DNA from: G963665925 sp963676345
Lineage (GTDB): Bacteria; Bacillota; Clostridia; Peptostreptococcales; Acidaminobacteraceae
NCBI GenBank assembly: GCA_963676345.2
Contig: CAXXTS010000005.1
Span: 186,001-250,000 of the forward strand
Reading direction: 5' to 3'
DNA: 64,000 bases
The position numbers and the translations under genes were made by a program. A model generated the notes under the pieces. It ran no database searches and was not told the DNA's origin. It was given only the letters and a program-made list of their open reading frames with translations. This document shows positions 52,706-61,816 of the stretch, piece by piece (positions within the stretch are counted from its first letter, which is position 1; every line of letters begins with the position of its first letter).

Positions 52706-53770
52706 ATGAAACAGTCATTTGAAGTTCAAAATATGAGACTTATATCTATAGATGACACGCGCAATAATCTTTTAATGATTGAAGCGCTCTCAGAGAGACT
52801 GGGGGTTCAAGTTTGGAGTTATCTTGATCCGCTCGAAGCGCTTGAAGTACTGCGCTTTGAATCATTTGACATTGTCGTTGTGGATTATATGATGCCCAAA
52901 GTAGACGGTCTGGAGTTTATTAAAAGGTTTAGGGAAATGGATCATGACACCCCTGTGGTCATGATAACAGCTGCTGATGAAAATATTGAACTGCAGTTGA
53001 AAGCACTGGATGCGGGGGCCACAGACTTTCTAAACAAACCTATCAATGGCGCCATATTTCAGGCTCGTATAACCAATTTACTTAAACTAAAAAAGTCAAT
53101 GAACTTGGTATCCAGTAAAGCGAAACTTCTAAAAAGTGAAGTGAAAGACGCAACTGTAGAAATCAGGGCACGCGAACAGGAAATACTGCAAATTATTGGG
53201 AAATTGTCAGAATACAAAGACCCAGAAACAAATGAACATGTACTGCGTGTAGCCTATTACTCTAAAGTTATTGCAAACGCCTTTGGACTGAGTGAAAAGG
53301 TTCAAGATTATATTTTCAATGCAGCACCACTACACGATATTGGTAAAATTGGCATTCCAGACAGTATACTCCTTAAAGAAGGCAAGTTGACACCGGATGA
53401 ATGGAATCTCATGATGACACATGCTGAGCTTGGCTACAGGCTTTTGAAAGAGTCAAAAAGTCCTTACTTACAGGTTGGCAGTGTAATAGCCTATTCCCAC
53501 CATGAAAAATATGATGGAACAGGCTACCCCAACAAACTTGAAGGAAGCATGATTCCACTCTATGGTCGTATTTTAGCTATTGCCGATGTATTTGATGCCC
53601 TGTGTTCTAGGCGACCATACAAAAACAGCTGGACATTCGATGAGGCATTTGACTATATTGTGAGTCAGAGTGGTACGCAATTTGACCCGAAGTGTGTGGC
53701 GTGCTTTGTTAAAAGTCGGACAGAAATACAAGAGATTTTTAACACTTATAAGGAGGATAAATATGAATAA
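52706..53770 (+). CDS. Response regulator with HD-GYP phosphodiesterase domain
   Basis: 354 residues. Receiver domain with D60 (IVVVDYMMPKVDG), a coiled-coil linker, and HD-GYP domain from ~165 with the metal site HDIGKIGIPD (H210, D211) and HHEKYDGTGYP. Such proteins hydrolyse cyclic di-GMP when phosphorylated. It overlaps the next gene by 8 bases, and that gene overlaps a hybrid kinase, giving a three-gene signalling unit in which the kinase likely phosphorylates D60. Confidence 0.92.
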   Translation: MKQSFEVQNMRLISIDDTRNNLLMIEALSERLGVQVWSYLDPLEALEVLRFESFDIVVVDYMMPKVDGLEFIKRFREMDHDTPVVMITAADENIELQLKALDAGATDFLNKPINGAIFQARITNLLKLKKSMNLVSSKAKLLKSEVKDATVEIRAREQEILQIIGKLSEYKDPETNEHVLRVAYYSKVIANAFGLSEKVQDYIFNAAPLHDIGKIGIPDSILLKEGKLTPDEWNLMMTHAELGYRLLKESKSPYLQVGSVIAYSHHEKYDGTGYPNKLEGSMIPLYGRILAIADVFDALCSRRPYKNSWTFDEAFDYIVSQSGTQFDPKCVACFVKSRTEIQEIFNTYKEDKYE

Positions 53771-54572
53771 GAAAATTATAGCATTGATTTTGAGTATGCT
53801 CATGCTGACCAATATGACTGGATGTGCCAAGCAAGAAGTCGAAAAACCTCAGATGCTATTTTACATAGGCATTACCATGGTCAAACCTGTTGCTCAGCTT
53901 GTAGATGAGTTTGAAGCAGAAAACAATTGTGAAATAAAAATTGTTCAGGGCGGGTCCCAAGACCTTTATGACAGTATAGAGCAGAGCCGGGAAGGAGACT
54001 TATACCTGCCAGGGTCATACTCATATAGAGAGAAGACTCTTGAGAAGGGCTTGCTTCTAGACGCTGTGTTTGTTGGCTATAATAAGGCCGCCCTTATGGT
54101 AAAGGAAGGTAATCCGAAAAAATTCACCAATGATTTGAAACAACTAGCTCAAAAGGATAATAGGGTTGTTTTATGCAACCCCGATAGTGGTAGTATTGGT
54201 CGTGAAAGCAAGAAAATTTTAGATGCATATGGGAACTTCGATGAAGTTTTCAGCAATTCCATATATCTGACAACCGACTCAAGAAATTTAACAGATGCAA
54301 TTGCATCAGGGGACGCGGATATCTGTATTAACTGGTATGCGACAGCCGTTTGGGATGAAAATAGTGCGAGTGTAGATGCGATTGAAATAGATCCAGCCTA
54401 CGCAAAGAAAAAAATGCTTATAATGAGCTTAATAAAGGATTCAAAGTACCCAGAACTCACAAAGAAATTTATGGAGTATGCGTCATCAAAGCACGGGAGA
54501 GACGTGTTTAAGGCCTATGGTTTTCTTGATGATGAAGATATCGAAAATATTGATCAGGTTGAATTTGAATGA
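53763..54572 (+). CDS. ModA-like solute-binding lipoprotein, orphan
   Basis: 269 residues. Lipobox NMTGC (lipidated C21), then a type II binding fold of the molybdate/tungstate ModA kind (MLFYIGITMVKPVAQLVDEF, GGSQDLYDSI, NPDSGSIGRESKKIL). No ABC permease or ATPase follows; instead a membrane hybrid kinase starts four bases before its stop. It therefore probably presents a ligand, perhaps an oxyanion, to that kinase. AGGAGG lies within the preceding gene. Ligand not determinable. Confidence 0.82.
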   Translation: MNKKIIALILSMLMLTNMTGCAKQEVEKPQMLFYIGITMVKPVAQLVDEFEAENNCEIKIVQGGSQDLYDSIEQSREGDLYLPGSYSYREKTLEKGLLLDAVFVGYNKAALMVKEGNPKKFTNDLKQLAQKDNRVVLCNPDSGSIGRESKKILDAYGNFDEVFSNSIYLTTDSRNLTDAIASGDADICINWYATAVWDENSASVDAIEIDPAYAKKKMLIMSLIKDSKYPELTKKFMEYASSKHGRDVFKAYGFLDDEDIENIDQVEFE

Positions 54573-57307
54573 TGAAACGAAGCGCGGGCGGCCTCAGAAA
54601 TATGTCGGTACTCATGCTGGTCATAATAATTGGATTTGGGTCTCTCATTGTTAACCACCAAATCATCAATTCACTGACACAAGATATCGATCAAAAAATT
54701 GTCAACAATGAAAAGGAAATACTCATTGGAAGATACATTCTTAGCCATCTGCAGGTTATTGAAACAGATTTCTATGAAATTGCCCTGAGTAAGAATACAC
54801 GGAATTCACAAATTATCCGTAGGAAAATCATTATGGAAGTAGAACACTTGAAAGAATCATTTAGGACTCTCAAAGAGGGGGGCGAGATCACCCACCATAT
54901 TGAGCTGAATTTAGTCAATAAAACACAGTACATTGATAAAGTGCATTATAATCCCACCGACAATTTCATATACTCGATTGAGGCCATTGACTTAAATCCC
55001 AAGCTCGACCAGACGGTTGAGAAGCTGGATGAGTTGATTGTGTTAATAGAGCATTATGAAGAAATTGTGGAAAGCGGCAGTGATGAAGAGAGTATCCATA
55101 TAGAAAAAGAGCTGGATAATTTTATGAAATATATTCCGCCGCATTTTTTAAGAATGAAAGAGAATGCAAGCCGAATCATATATGAAAGTAAAATGCGCGC
55201 TGATGAATATGACGAAAAAGTTCTGGAACAAAAAGCACTATTTTTGAGAGCTGAAATCTTGATTAGTTTATTGCTAACGGTTATCACACTGGTTTATGGC
55301 TATAGGGCTCTCAAGCAGATCTTTGATATGAATACAAAGCTTCAGGATTATGCCTATAGAGCGGAGCAGGCTAATATTGCAAAAAGCGTATTTGTGGCAA
55401 ATATGAGCCACGAAATACGTACCCCCCTCAATGCCATTATCGGATTTTCAGAGCTTATGAATGAATCAGAGTCGCTTCCTGACAAGGAAAAAGAGTATGT
55501 TGATATTATTACTAGGAGTGGGCGGTCCTTACTGGGAATTATCAATGACATTCTTGACCTGTCAAAAATTGAAAGTGACAATTTTGATCTTGAGTATGTA
55601 AGTTTTGGCATTCAAGATCTATTTGAAGAGCTGATAGAGCTTTACAACATTAAGGCCAAGGAAGAAAAAATCATACTGGATTACATTCCTGATGTAAATA
55701 TGCCCAAGTATGTTTTTGGTGATCCGGTAAGGCTTAGACAGGTCGTTACGAACCTGCTCTCGAATGCAATTAAATTTACTGATAGCGGTGGCCGTGTGAC
55801 CTTAAAAGTAAACAGCACCATGGTTGATGACAAAATTTCAAAAATGAATATATCTGTGAGTGATACAGGCATTGGTATTTCTAAGGAAAATCAAAGTCGC
55901 ATTTTCAGGTCTTTTGAGCAGGCGGAGCGTGGCACAACCCGTAAGTACGGCGGGACAGGTCTTGGACTGGCCATATCCAGAAAGATTGTTGAAGCATACA
56001 GTTCAGAGCTGAAACTGGAAAGCTCTGAAGGCAAGGGAAGTACATTCAGTTTTGAACTTGAACTGAAAGTGGACTTCTCAAGCATCGCTGAAAATGATAA
56101 ATCACAATGGAATATGAAGTTTGGTGTTTGCTGTAAGGAAACCATTTATCCGCAGCTAAGAGAGCGTATTGTACATTATGTTAGCAGGTGCGGTGAAACC
56201 ATTGATGATTTTGCAACCACACATTATGACGATTTAGATGGTATTTTCGTCTTCTATAACGATGACATTCTTCAGAGACTGCGTCTTATAAAAGGCATTT
56301 ATCCTGAGGTGCCCATTATATATGTTGGGGATATCAGTAAGCTGAACAGTATTGAAGCATCCTATATAGGGGATGTTGTTGATGAGCCCCTATACGGGTC
56401 TAAAGTATTGAAAATGCTCTCTAGATACTACTACCTTAAGAAGGAACATGACGATGAAGAGATAAACTCTAGATTTAAAGGAAAAGTCGTGGTTGCAGAA
56501 GACAATAAAATTAACCAGCATTTAATCGACATACTCTTAATGAAGTTTGGGATAAAAGCCCACTTTGCTGATAATGGTGAAGAAGCGGTTGAAATGTACC
56601 GCAGAGAAAACCCAGACTTAATTTTAATGGATTTGCATATGCCTGTTTTGGACGGCGTTGAAGCCACTGTTAAAATCCAAAAAATGATTGAAGGTGGGAA
56701 TAAGAAAGTACCTATTGTCGCACTGACGGCAGATGTGCTTAGTCAGTCTTTAAATGATATTATGCAGTACGGGTTTTCGGATTATATTACGAAACCGGTT
56801 ATACTGGAGGAATTTGAAAAAGTACTTTCAGATTATTTGACACAGATTGAAGTAGAGGAGGAAACACCAGTAAAAAGTGGAAAACAAAATAATGCTCAGA
56901 AAAAAGAGGCGAAACCTAAAACTGTGCACCATGAAGAAATTGCCCTGGGTGCAAAAACAACGAGCCTTGATAAAGAAGACTATGACATTGTTAAAGTTTC
57001 AAGATCGCTTGCACTTGCACCGGAAGAGCTGCTCTTTATTATTGATCAGTTCTATCTTGAGCTAAATAGCCACTTTTCTAAACTTGAGACGAATTTGGAA
57101 AGTGGAGACCATTCCAAGCTAAAACACGTGTTGCATAATTTAAAAGGCGCTTGTGGAAACCTAAGGTTTAGCCGTGCATTTAAGCTGCTTGCAGAAATGG
57201 AAGGTGATGCAGAGCACGGTATTACAGAGAATATTGATCTGGATTATTTGCGGCAAGTGCTTATGGATACAAAGGATCAAATTGATATAACTATGTTGGG
57301 CGAGTAA
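54569..57307 (+). CDS. Hybrid sensor histidine kinase (HisKA-HATPase-REC-Hpt)
   Basis: 912 residues. Helix ~12-32, ~200-residue outer domain, helix ~228-250, then HisKA with H281 (FVANMSHEIRTPLNAIIGF), ATPase (NLLSNAIKFT, GTGLGLAISRKIVE), an inactive receiver-like stretch (~510-620) lacking the phosphorylation pattern, a true receiver with D688 (LILMDLHMPVLDG), and a C-terminal Hpt with H856 (HVLHNLKGACGN). A complete phosphorelay, presumably passing phosphate to the HD-GYP regulator two genes upstream. ATGA overlap with the lipoprotein gene. Confidence 0.92.
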   Translation: MMKRSAGGLRNMSVLMLVIIIGFGSLIVNHQIINSLTQDIDQKIVNNEKEILIGRYILSHLQVIETDFYEIALSKNTRNSQIIRRKIIMEVEHLKESFRTLKEGGEITHHIELNLVNKTQYIDKVHYNPTDNFIYSIEAIDLNPKLDQTVEKLDELIVLIEHYEEIVESGSDEESIHIEKELDNFMKYIPPHFLRMKENASRIIYESKMRADEYDEKVLEQKALFLRAEILISLLLTVITLVYGYRALKQIFDMNTKLQDYAYRAEQANIAKSVFVANMSHEIRTPLNAIIGFSELMNESESLPDKEKEYVDIITRSGRSLLGIINDILDLSKIESDNFDLEYVSFGIQDLFEELIELYNIKAKEEKIILDYIPDVNMPKYVFGDPVRLRQVVTNLLSNAIKFTDSGGRVTLKVNSTMVDDKISKMNISVSDTGIGISKENQSRIFRSFEQAERGTTRKYGGTGLGLAISRKIVEAYSSELKLESSEGKGSTFSFELELKVDFSSIAENDKSQWNMKFGVCCKETIYPQLRERIVHYVSRCGETIDDFATTHYDDLDGIFVFYNDDILQRLRLIKGIYPEVPIIYVGDISKLNSIEASYIGDVVDEPLYGSKVLKMLSRYYYLKKEHDDEEINSRFKGKVVVAEDNKINQHLIDILLMKFGIKAHFADNGEEAVEMYRRENPDLILMDLHMPVLDGVEATVKIQKMIEGGNKKVPIVALTADVLSQSLNDIMQYGFSDYITKPVILEEFEKVLSDYLTQIEVEEETPVKSGKQNNAQKKEAKPKTVHHEEIALGAKTTSLDKEDYDIVKVSRSLALAPEELLFIIDQFYLELNSHFSKLETNLESGDHSKLKHVLHNLKGACGNLRFSRAFKLLAEMEGDAEHGITENIDLDYLRQVLMDTKDQIDITMLGE

Positions 57308-57472
57308 ATGATTCCCACTGGCTGTATATTTCGCATATGCATTCAGTGGGGATTTTTTTGGGGTTCCAGTATTTAAAGCTTGTCAATAAACGCACACCAG
57401 TATGTCACATAGCTGACACATAAGACGTGTACTCTATATACAAGAAAACAAGTTGATGAAAGGATGGTAAAT

Positions 57473-58054
57473 ATGAAAAAGCATTTTAACGCATTTATGA
57501 TTATGGCGCTTGCAGTGATACTTGCATTTGGAAACCTACCTGTATTTGCTACTGACGATGGCTTCGGCGCAACTTCTATTAAGCAAAGATTGGAAACAGG
57601 TGACACATTTGAAATGAGTGAAATGCTAAAGTATGCTATTGAAGATGAGTACAACGCAAGAGCTGAGTATAATCTGATACTTGAAAATTTCGATGTTGAA
57701 AGACCTTTTACAAATATTATGAGTGCAGAAGAAAGACATATTGAATGGCTTTTGCCTTTATTCGAAACATACGACATTGAAGTTCCTCAAGATGTAAGTG
57801 CAGATTATGTTGTACTTCCATCGTCCTTATCAGAAACATTTAGCGTAGGTGTAGATGCAGAAATACTCAACATTGAGATGTATGAGGCATTCTTAAAACA
57901 GGAGCTTCCAGAGGATGTTCGCCTTATTTTCGAAAGACTGAAAAGTGCCTCAGAAAATCATTTAAAGGCATTTGAGAGAAACCTGACAACATCAGGCACA
58001 GGTCAAGGTGGTAATTTAGGAAAAAATCGTGGTGGCTCACGCTGGGGTAAATAA
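57473..58054 (+). CDS. Secreted DUF2202 ferritin-like protein
   Basis: 193 residues. Signal peptide (MKKHFNAFMIMALAVILAFG, cleaved near VFA-TD), then a four-helix ferritin-like DUF2202 domain with E-x-x-x-R/E-x-x-H pairs (AIEDEYNARAEYN, SAEERHIEWLL, DAEILNIEMYEAFL, SENHLKAFE) that could bind two metals. The end is Gly/Arg-rich. Function unknown. ATG 57473 is preferred over ATG 57464 because the AAGGATGG site overlaps the latter. Confidence 0.85.
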   Translation: MKKHFNAFMIMALAVILAFGNLPVFATDDGFGATSIKQRLETGDTFEMSEMLKYAIEDEYNARAEYNLILENFDVERPFTNIMSAEERHIEWLLPLFETYDIEVPQDVSADYVVLPSSLSETFSVGVDAEILNIEMYEAFLKQELPEDVRLIFERLKSASENHLKAFERNLTTSGTGQGGNLGKNRGGSRWGK

Positions 58055-58063
58055 TAAATAATT

Positions 58064-58102
58064 AAAACATGCTGTGCGCATAGGCGAACAGCATGTTTTT
58101 TT
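58064..58102 (+). terminator. Terminator of the DUF2202 gene
   Basis: AAAACATGCTGT pairs with ACAGCATGTTTT, followed by a T run. Confidence 0.9.
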
Positions 58103-58110
58103 GTACAATA

Positions 58111-58164
58111 AAAGCAGTAAAGCAGTAAAGCAGTAAAGCAGTAAAGCAGTAAAGCAGTAAAGCA
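58111..58164 (+). repeat. Octanucleotide tandem repeat AAAGCAGT x6.75
   Basis: Six perfect AAAGCAGT units and a partial seventh, between the DUF2202 terminator and the dipeptidase gene (about 90 bp before its start). Copy-number change by slippage is likely. Confidence 0.92.
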
Positions 58165-58256
58165 ATGAAAAAACATAGAGATAGCGATAAAGCTAAGAAA
58201 GCATGCATCGATGTGGTTGTAGAACAATATGTAGGCTCAATAATGGGGAGGCATAA

Positions 58257-58787
58257 ATGGATTTGAAAAAGATGGTTGATGTTGAAACAATTTTACCAAC
58301 GGTTGTGATTGATTTGCTTTATATGACACCACAAAATTTTACAGGTACCGTTCTTTATGACAAATCCTATGCACAACTCAGACGGGGCACACTTAAGAAA
58401 CTGTCTAAAGCTGTAGAAATTTTGGCTAAAAAGGGGTACAGATTGGTTTTGTGGGATGCCTATCGGCCTGTAAGTGTTCAAAAAAAGCTCTGGGAAAAAA
58501 TGCCTGATGAACGATTTGTTGCACCCCCAGATAAAGGATCCATGCACAATAGGGGGTGTGCTGTAGATGTTTCACTAGCCAATGCAGAGGGAAACCTATG
58601 CGAAATGCCAACGGAGTTTGATGCATTTGGCCCAAAGGCACGATCAGATCGAACGGATCTTGCCCCAATTGTTTTAGAACATCTAAAGACACTTCAATAT
58701 GCAATGTGTCAAGCTGGTTTTGAAACCATAGAAGATGAATGGTGGCATTTTAATGATTCAGATTGGCAAGCGTATGATTTGATATAG
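58257..58787 (+). CDS. D-Ala-D-Ala dipeptidase, VanX/DdpX family
   Basis: 176 residues, no signal peptide. Zinc-peptidase motifs SMHNRGCAVDVSL (His and Asp ligands) and EDEWWHFN (catalytic Glu, zinc His), with the conserved DAYRPVSVQ. It splits D-alanyl-D-alanine in the cytosol. Without vanA/vanH or VanRS neighbours, a role in peptidoglycan recycling is likelier than vancomycin resistance. GGGGAGG precedes the ATG; an 8-bp tandem repeat lies upstream. Confidence 0.9.
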   Translation: MDLKKMVDVETILPTVVIDLLYMTPQNFTGTVLYDKSYAQLRRGTLKKLSKAVEILAKKGYRLVLWDAYRPVSVQKKLWEKMPDERFVAPPDKGSMHNRGCAVDVSLANAEGNLCEMPTEFDAFGPKARSDRTDLAPIVLEHLKTLQYAMCQAGFETIEDEWWHFNDSDWQAYDLI

Positions 58788-58922
58788 AAAATTCAATTGA
58801 AAAATGAAAGGGTAATATTTTAAGCTAAGGTGGTAAAAAAATATCTTGTTTTATAGAATGTTTCTAAAGGATAACGCTTTCTCCAATATTCTGATAATAT
58901 ATTATTCAAAGGGGGGTATTCT

Positions 58923-60146
58923 ATGGCGCACATTCGGCTGGAACAGCTAGTGGATTCAGGTGTTTTTCAAGGGATTCTAGACAATTTTAGCAAGGTAACA
59001 GGTATGGCAGTGGTTGCAGTAAATTATAGAGGCGAGCCGATAACACAATACACAAATTTTACCGACTTTTGTTTTGAATTAAGAAAAAACGGCACTTGCA
59101 GAGCAAAATGCTTTCAATCAGATGCGCACGGTGGTGTAGAAGCAGCTCGTAGTGGAAAGCCGTACATATATAAATGCCACTCTGGCCTAACGGACTTGGC
59201 TGTTCCTATTATTTATAATGGGCAGTATTTAGGCGCCATTTTGGCTGGACAAGTCAAAGTGCTGGATTATGATTATCCAGACATCACATCGACGATTGAT
59301 CCCTATATAGAGAAAGAACTCAATCGTTCATCATTAATGGTGCTTCACAGAAAAGCGCCAACCATTACAAAAGAACAAATTGAAACTGCCAGTGAACTTC
59401 TTTTTCTCATGGCAAACTATATTGTTGAAAAAGCAATGCGGTCTCACGCTCAAGAAGAACTTAATGAAAAAAATGAGCGCCTGATTCAGTCCATGAAACA
59501 CAGGATGGAACTTGAGAAAAATCTTCAGGAATCAGAACTTAAATTACTGCAGTCCCAGGTTAATCCACATTTCTTATTTAATGTTCTAAACACAATACAT
59601 TCCTTGGCTATGATAGAATCAGCTCCAAAGACAAGTGATATGGTATGCAACCTTTCAGAAATGTTGCGTTATACCATACAAAATAAAATGCACAATTTGG
59701 TGACGCTTGAAGAAGAAGTAGAATATACACAAAAGTATATGTCGATTCAGCAGGCGCGCATCGGTGAGATGATTGATTTTAAAATTGATATACCTGAAAA
59801 GCTGTATGGTATTAAGCTGCCCTTTATGGTTATTCAGCCTTTTGTATCCAATGCGATTAACCATGGACTCTTTGGTTACAGAGAAGAAGGGGAAATCAGG
59901 ATTTGGGCAGAAAAAAGCGGAAAAGACTGCCTGCTTTACATTTCTGACAACGGGGTTGGCATGTCTGAGGGGACACTTGAACGCATTAGAAAGGGAGAAA
60001 GATGCTCAGAAGTGTCTAAGTCAACAGGTATAGGCATTTATAATACAAATAGAAGGCTGGTCCACCTGTTTGGTGAACAGTACAGTCTTGATATAAACAG
60101 CAAAGCCGGGGTTGGGACTAAAATAACCATTAAGTTACCGAGGTAG
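58923..60146 (+). CDS. PocR-domain sensor kinase of LytS/YesM type
   Basis: 407 residues, cytoplasmic. N-terminal PocR ligand-binding domain (~1-170), recognisable by NGTCRAKCFQSDAHGG and YKCHSGLTDLAVPI with its four cysteines, known to sense propanediol-type compounds in PocR. A coiled coil leads to the His_kinase core LQSQVNPHFLFNVLNTIHSL (H216) and ATPase (DNGVGMS, GIGIYNTNRRL). The response regulator follows, then the pdu genes, so it likely switches on diol breakdown. Confidence 0.9.
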   Translation: MAHIRLEQLVDSGVFQGILDNFSKVTGMAVVAVNYRGEPITQYTNFTDFCFELRKNGTCRAKCFQSDAHGGVEAARSGKPYIYKCHSGLTDLAVPIIYNGQYLGAILAGQVKVLDYDYPDITSTIDPYIEKELNRSSLMVLHRKAPTITKEQIETASELLFLMANYIVEKAMRSHAQEELNEKNERLIQSMKHRMELEKNLQESELKLLQSQVNPHFLFNVLNTIHSLAMIESAPKTSDMVCNLSEMLRYTIQNKMHNLVTLEEEVEYTQKYMSIQQARIGEMIDFKIDIPEKLYGIKLPFMVIQPFVSNAINHGLFGYREEGEIRIWAEKSGKDCLLYISDNGVGMSEGTLERIRKGERCSEVSKSTGIGIYNTNRRLVHLFGEQYSLDINSKAGVGTKITIKLPR

Positions 60147-60168
60147 TTGAATTGGGAGGGAGCAGGAG

Positions 60169-61245
60169 TTGTATAATTTACTTATAGTGGATGATGAACG
60201 ACTGGAAAGAGTTGCACTCAAGATGTACTTCGATCAAAACATGAAGGAATGCAAGCTTTGTGATGAAGCCAAAAATGGGCGAGAGGCTCTTGACATGATA
60301 TCCCAAAACACATATGATGTCGTGCTTATGGATATTCGAATGCCAGGTGAAGATGGCCTGGTGATTGCCAAGGAAGTAAAGAAGAAGTATCCTCACATAG
60401 CTGTGATCATGCTGACTGCCTATGCAGAATTTGACTATGCCCAGCGTGCGGTAAAGCTTCACGCAGATGACTATTTACTCAAGCCGAGCAGGCCGGAAGT
60501 TATAGCTGGCACCATTTCGAGTGTGCTTACCATTCGAAAAGATGCAGAGCCTAAAATGAATCATTCAGTTGAAGCAGAAGCCTTTATTAAAGAACTGATT
60601 TCTGCCCATTACTTGGAGTCTTGTATTGCCTTTGACACATATATTCAAAACCGGTCTGGCAAAATGGATGTTCAAAAGGCAGATATCAAGCTTATTCTTG
60701 AGGGATTTTTAAGACTGTGTGAACAATATCAGCTGGATATTCATGATGAAAACTTAGAGAAAATCAAGAATATGAAACATTTTTATCATGACAATGCAAT
60801 TTTTTATAACTACATTCATGAAATTATGGAAGATCTCTTCTATGAAATTATTGAGAAGAAGCTTTGCAGACACGCGCGAGAAATTGATTATGCGCTGGAC
60901 TATATAGAATTTAACTTAAGACGCAAGTTGTCACTGGACATGATCTCCAAGTATATGAATATCTCTTCCCAGTACTTCAGCAGATATTTCAAAAAAGAGA
61001 TTGGTATTACATTTGTGCAGTACTTATCAGAACGGCGCATTGCACTGGCGCAAAAGGAAATTATGTATACGGACAAATCATTTGGGGATATTGCTTTTGA
61101 GCTTTGTTTTAATGAAGCCAACTACTTCTCAAAGGTTTTTAAAAAGCACACAGAAATGACCCCGAGTGAGTACAAGGAGACCATTCAGCTTGGGGCAGCG
61201 AGTAGACAAAATCAATATGTCCTCAGTAAATCTTGGATGATATAA
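60169..61245 (+). CDS. AraC-type response regulator for the pdu operon
   Basis: 358 residues: receiver with D55 (VVLMDIRMPGEDG), a middle helical region, and a C-terminal pair of AraC helix-turn-helix motifs (ISKYMNISSQYFSRYFKKEIG, DIAFELCFNEANYFSKVFKKH). Start is TTG 60169, eight bases after GGGAGGG; no ATG fits. Partner of the PocR kinase 22 bp upstream and probable activator of the microcompartment operon that follows. Confidence 0.92.
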   Translation: MYNLLIVDDERLERVALKMYFDQNMKECKLCDEAKNGREALDMISQNTYDVVLMDIRMPGEDGLVIAKEVKKKYPHIAVIMLTAYAEFDYAQRAVKLHADDYLLKPSRPEVIAGTISSVLTIRKDAEPKMNHSVEAEAFIKELISAHYLESCIAFDTYIQNRSGKMDVQKADIKLILEGFLRLCEQYQLDIHDENLEKIKNMKHFYHDNAIFYNYIHEIMEDLFYEIIEKKLCRHAREIDYALDYIEFNLRRKLSLDMISKYMNISSQYFSRYFKKEIGITFVQYLSERRIALAQKEIMYTDKSFGDIAFELCFNEANYFSKVFKKHTEMTPSEYKETIQLGAASRQNQYVLSKSWMI

Positions 61246-61346
61246 GAAAGCAGATAAAAGGAGAGCCTATCAGCAAAGTGCAAAAAAGTATCAGGGTTAA
61301 TAAGTGGCTCAGACAAATATATATCAAAACTCCATCACTAAATATT

Positions 61347-61371
61347 ACAGCCTTCGGGGCTGTTTTTTTTA
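61347..61371 (+). terminator. Terminator between regulator and pdu operon
   Basis: ACAGCC (61347-61352), loop TTCGG, GGCTGT (61358-61363), eight T. It lies ~127 bp before pduA, ending the regulator transcript or acting as an attenuator of the operon. No cobalamin riboswitch is visible nearby. Confidence 0.85.
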
Positions 61372-61497
61372 TGATTATATCAGTGAGATGCCGTGTCAAG
61401 CGATTGGCACAAAAGATTAAAGCCGGATTATTCATGGCGTATTAGGACGTGGACAATTTAGGTTTTCGCAAGAAAATGAAGAATAAGGAGGGTCCAA

Positions 61498-61806
61498 ATG
61501 ACACAGGAAGCACTCGGCATGATTGAAACGAAAGGTTTGGTTGGTTCAGTTGAAGCTGCGGACGCTATGGTCAAAGCGGCAAACGTTAACCTAATCGGAT
61601 ACGAAAAAATCGGATCAGGTCTGGTAACGGTAATGGTACGTGGTGATGTTGGTGCTGTTAAGGCAGCAACAGATGCAGGTGCTGCAGCTGCAGAGCGCGT
61701 TGGCGAACTGGTTTCAGTGCATGTAATCCCAAGACCACATCGCGATGTGGACAGTATTTTATTGTCAAAGGTACTTGTAGAGAACCAAGTAGAAGCTACG
61801 GAGTAG
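61498..61806 (+). CDS. pduA: Microcompartment shell protein PduA
   Basis: 102 residues, a single BMC domain (ALGMIETKGLVGSVEAADAMVKAAN read in part, GSGLVTVMVRGDVGAVKAATDAG, VIPRPH). It forms hexameric tiles of the shell enclosing diol dehydratase, with a small central pore. Ala-, Val- and Gly-rich with biased codons. AAGGAGG precedes it. First gene of the operon. Confidence 0.95.
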   Translation: MTQEALGMIETKGLVGSVEAADAMVKAANVNLIGYEKIGSGLVTVMVRGDVGAVKAATDAGAAAAERVGELVSVHVIPRPHRDVDSILLSKVLVENQVEATE

Positions 61807-61816
61807 GAGGAAAATC

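Noticed and set aside
58257..58787. Vancomycin-resistance determinant
   Set aside because: No ligase, dehydrogenase or VanRS genes accompany it; cytosolic dipeptidases of this family also serve cell-wall recycling.
61246..61497. Cobalamin riboswitch before pduA
   Set aside because: No B12-box-like segment was found; only a short terminator is visible.
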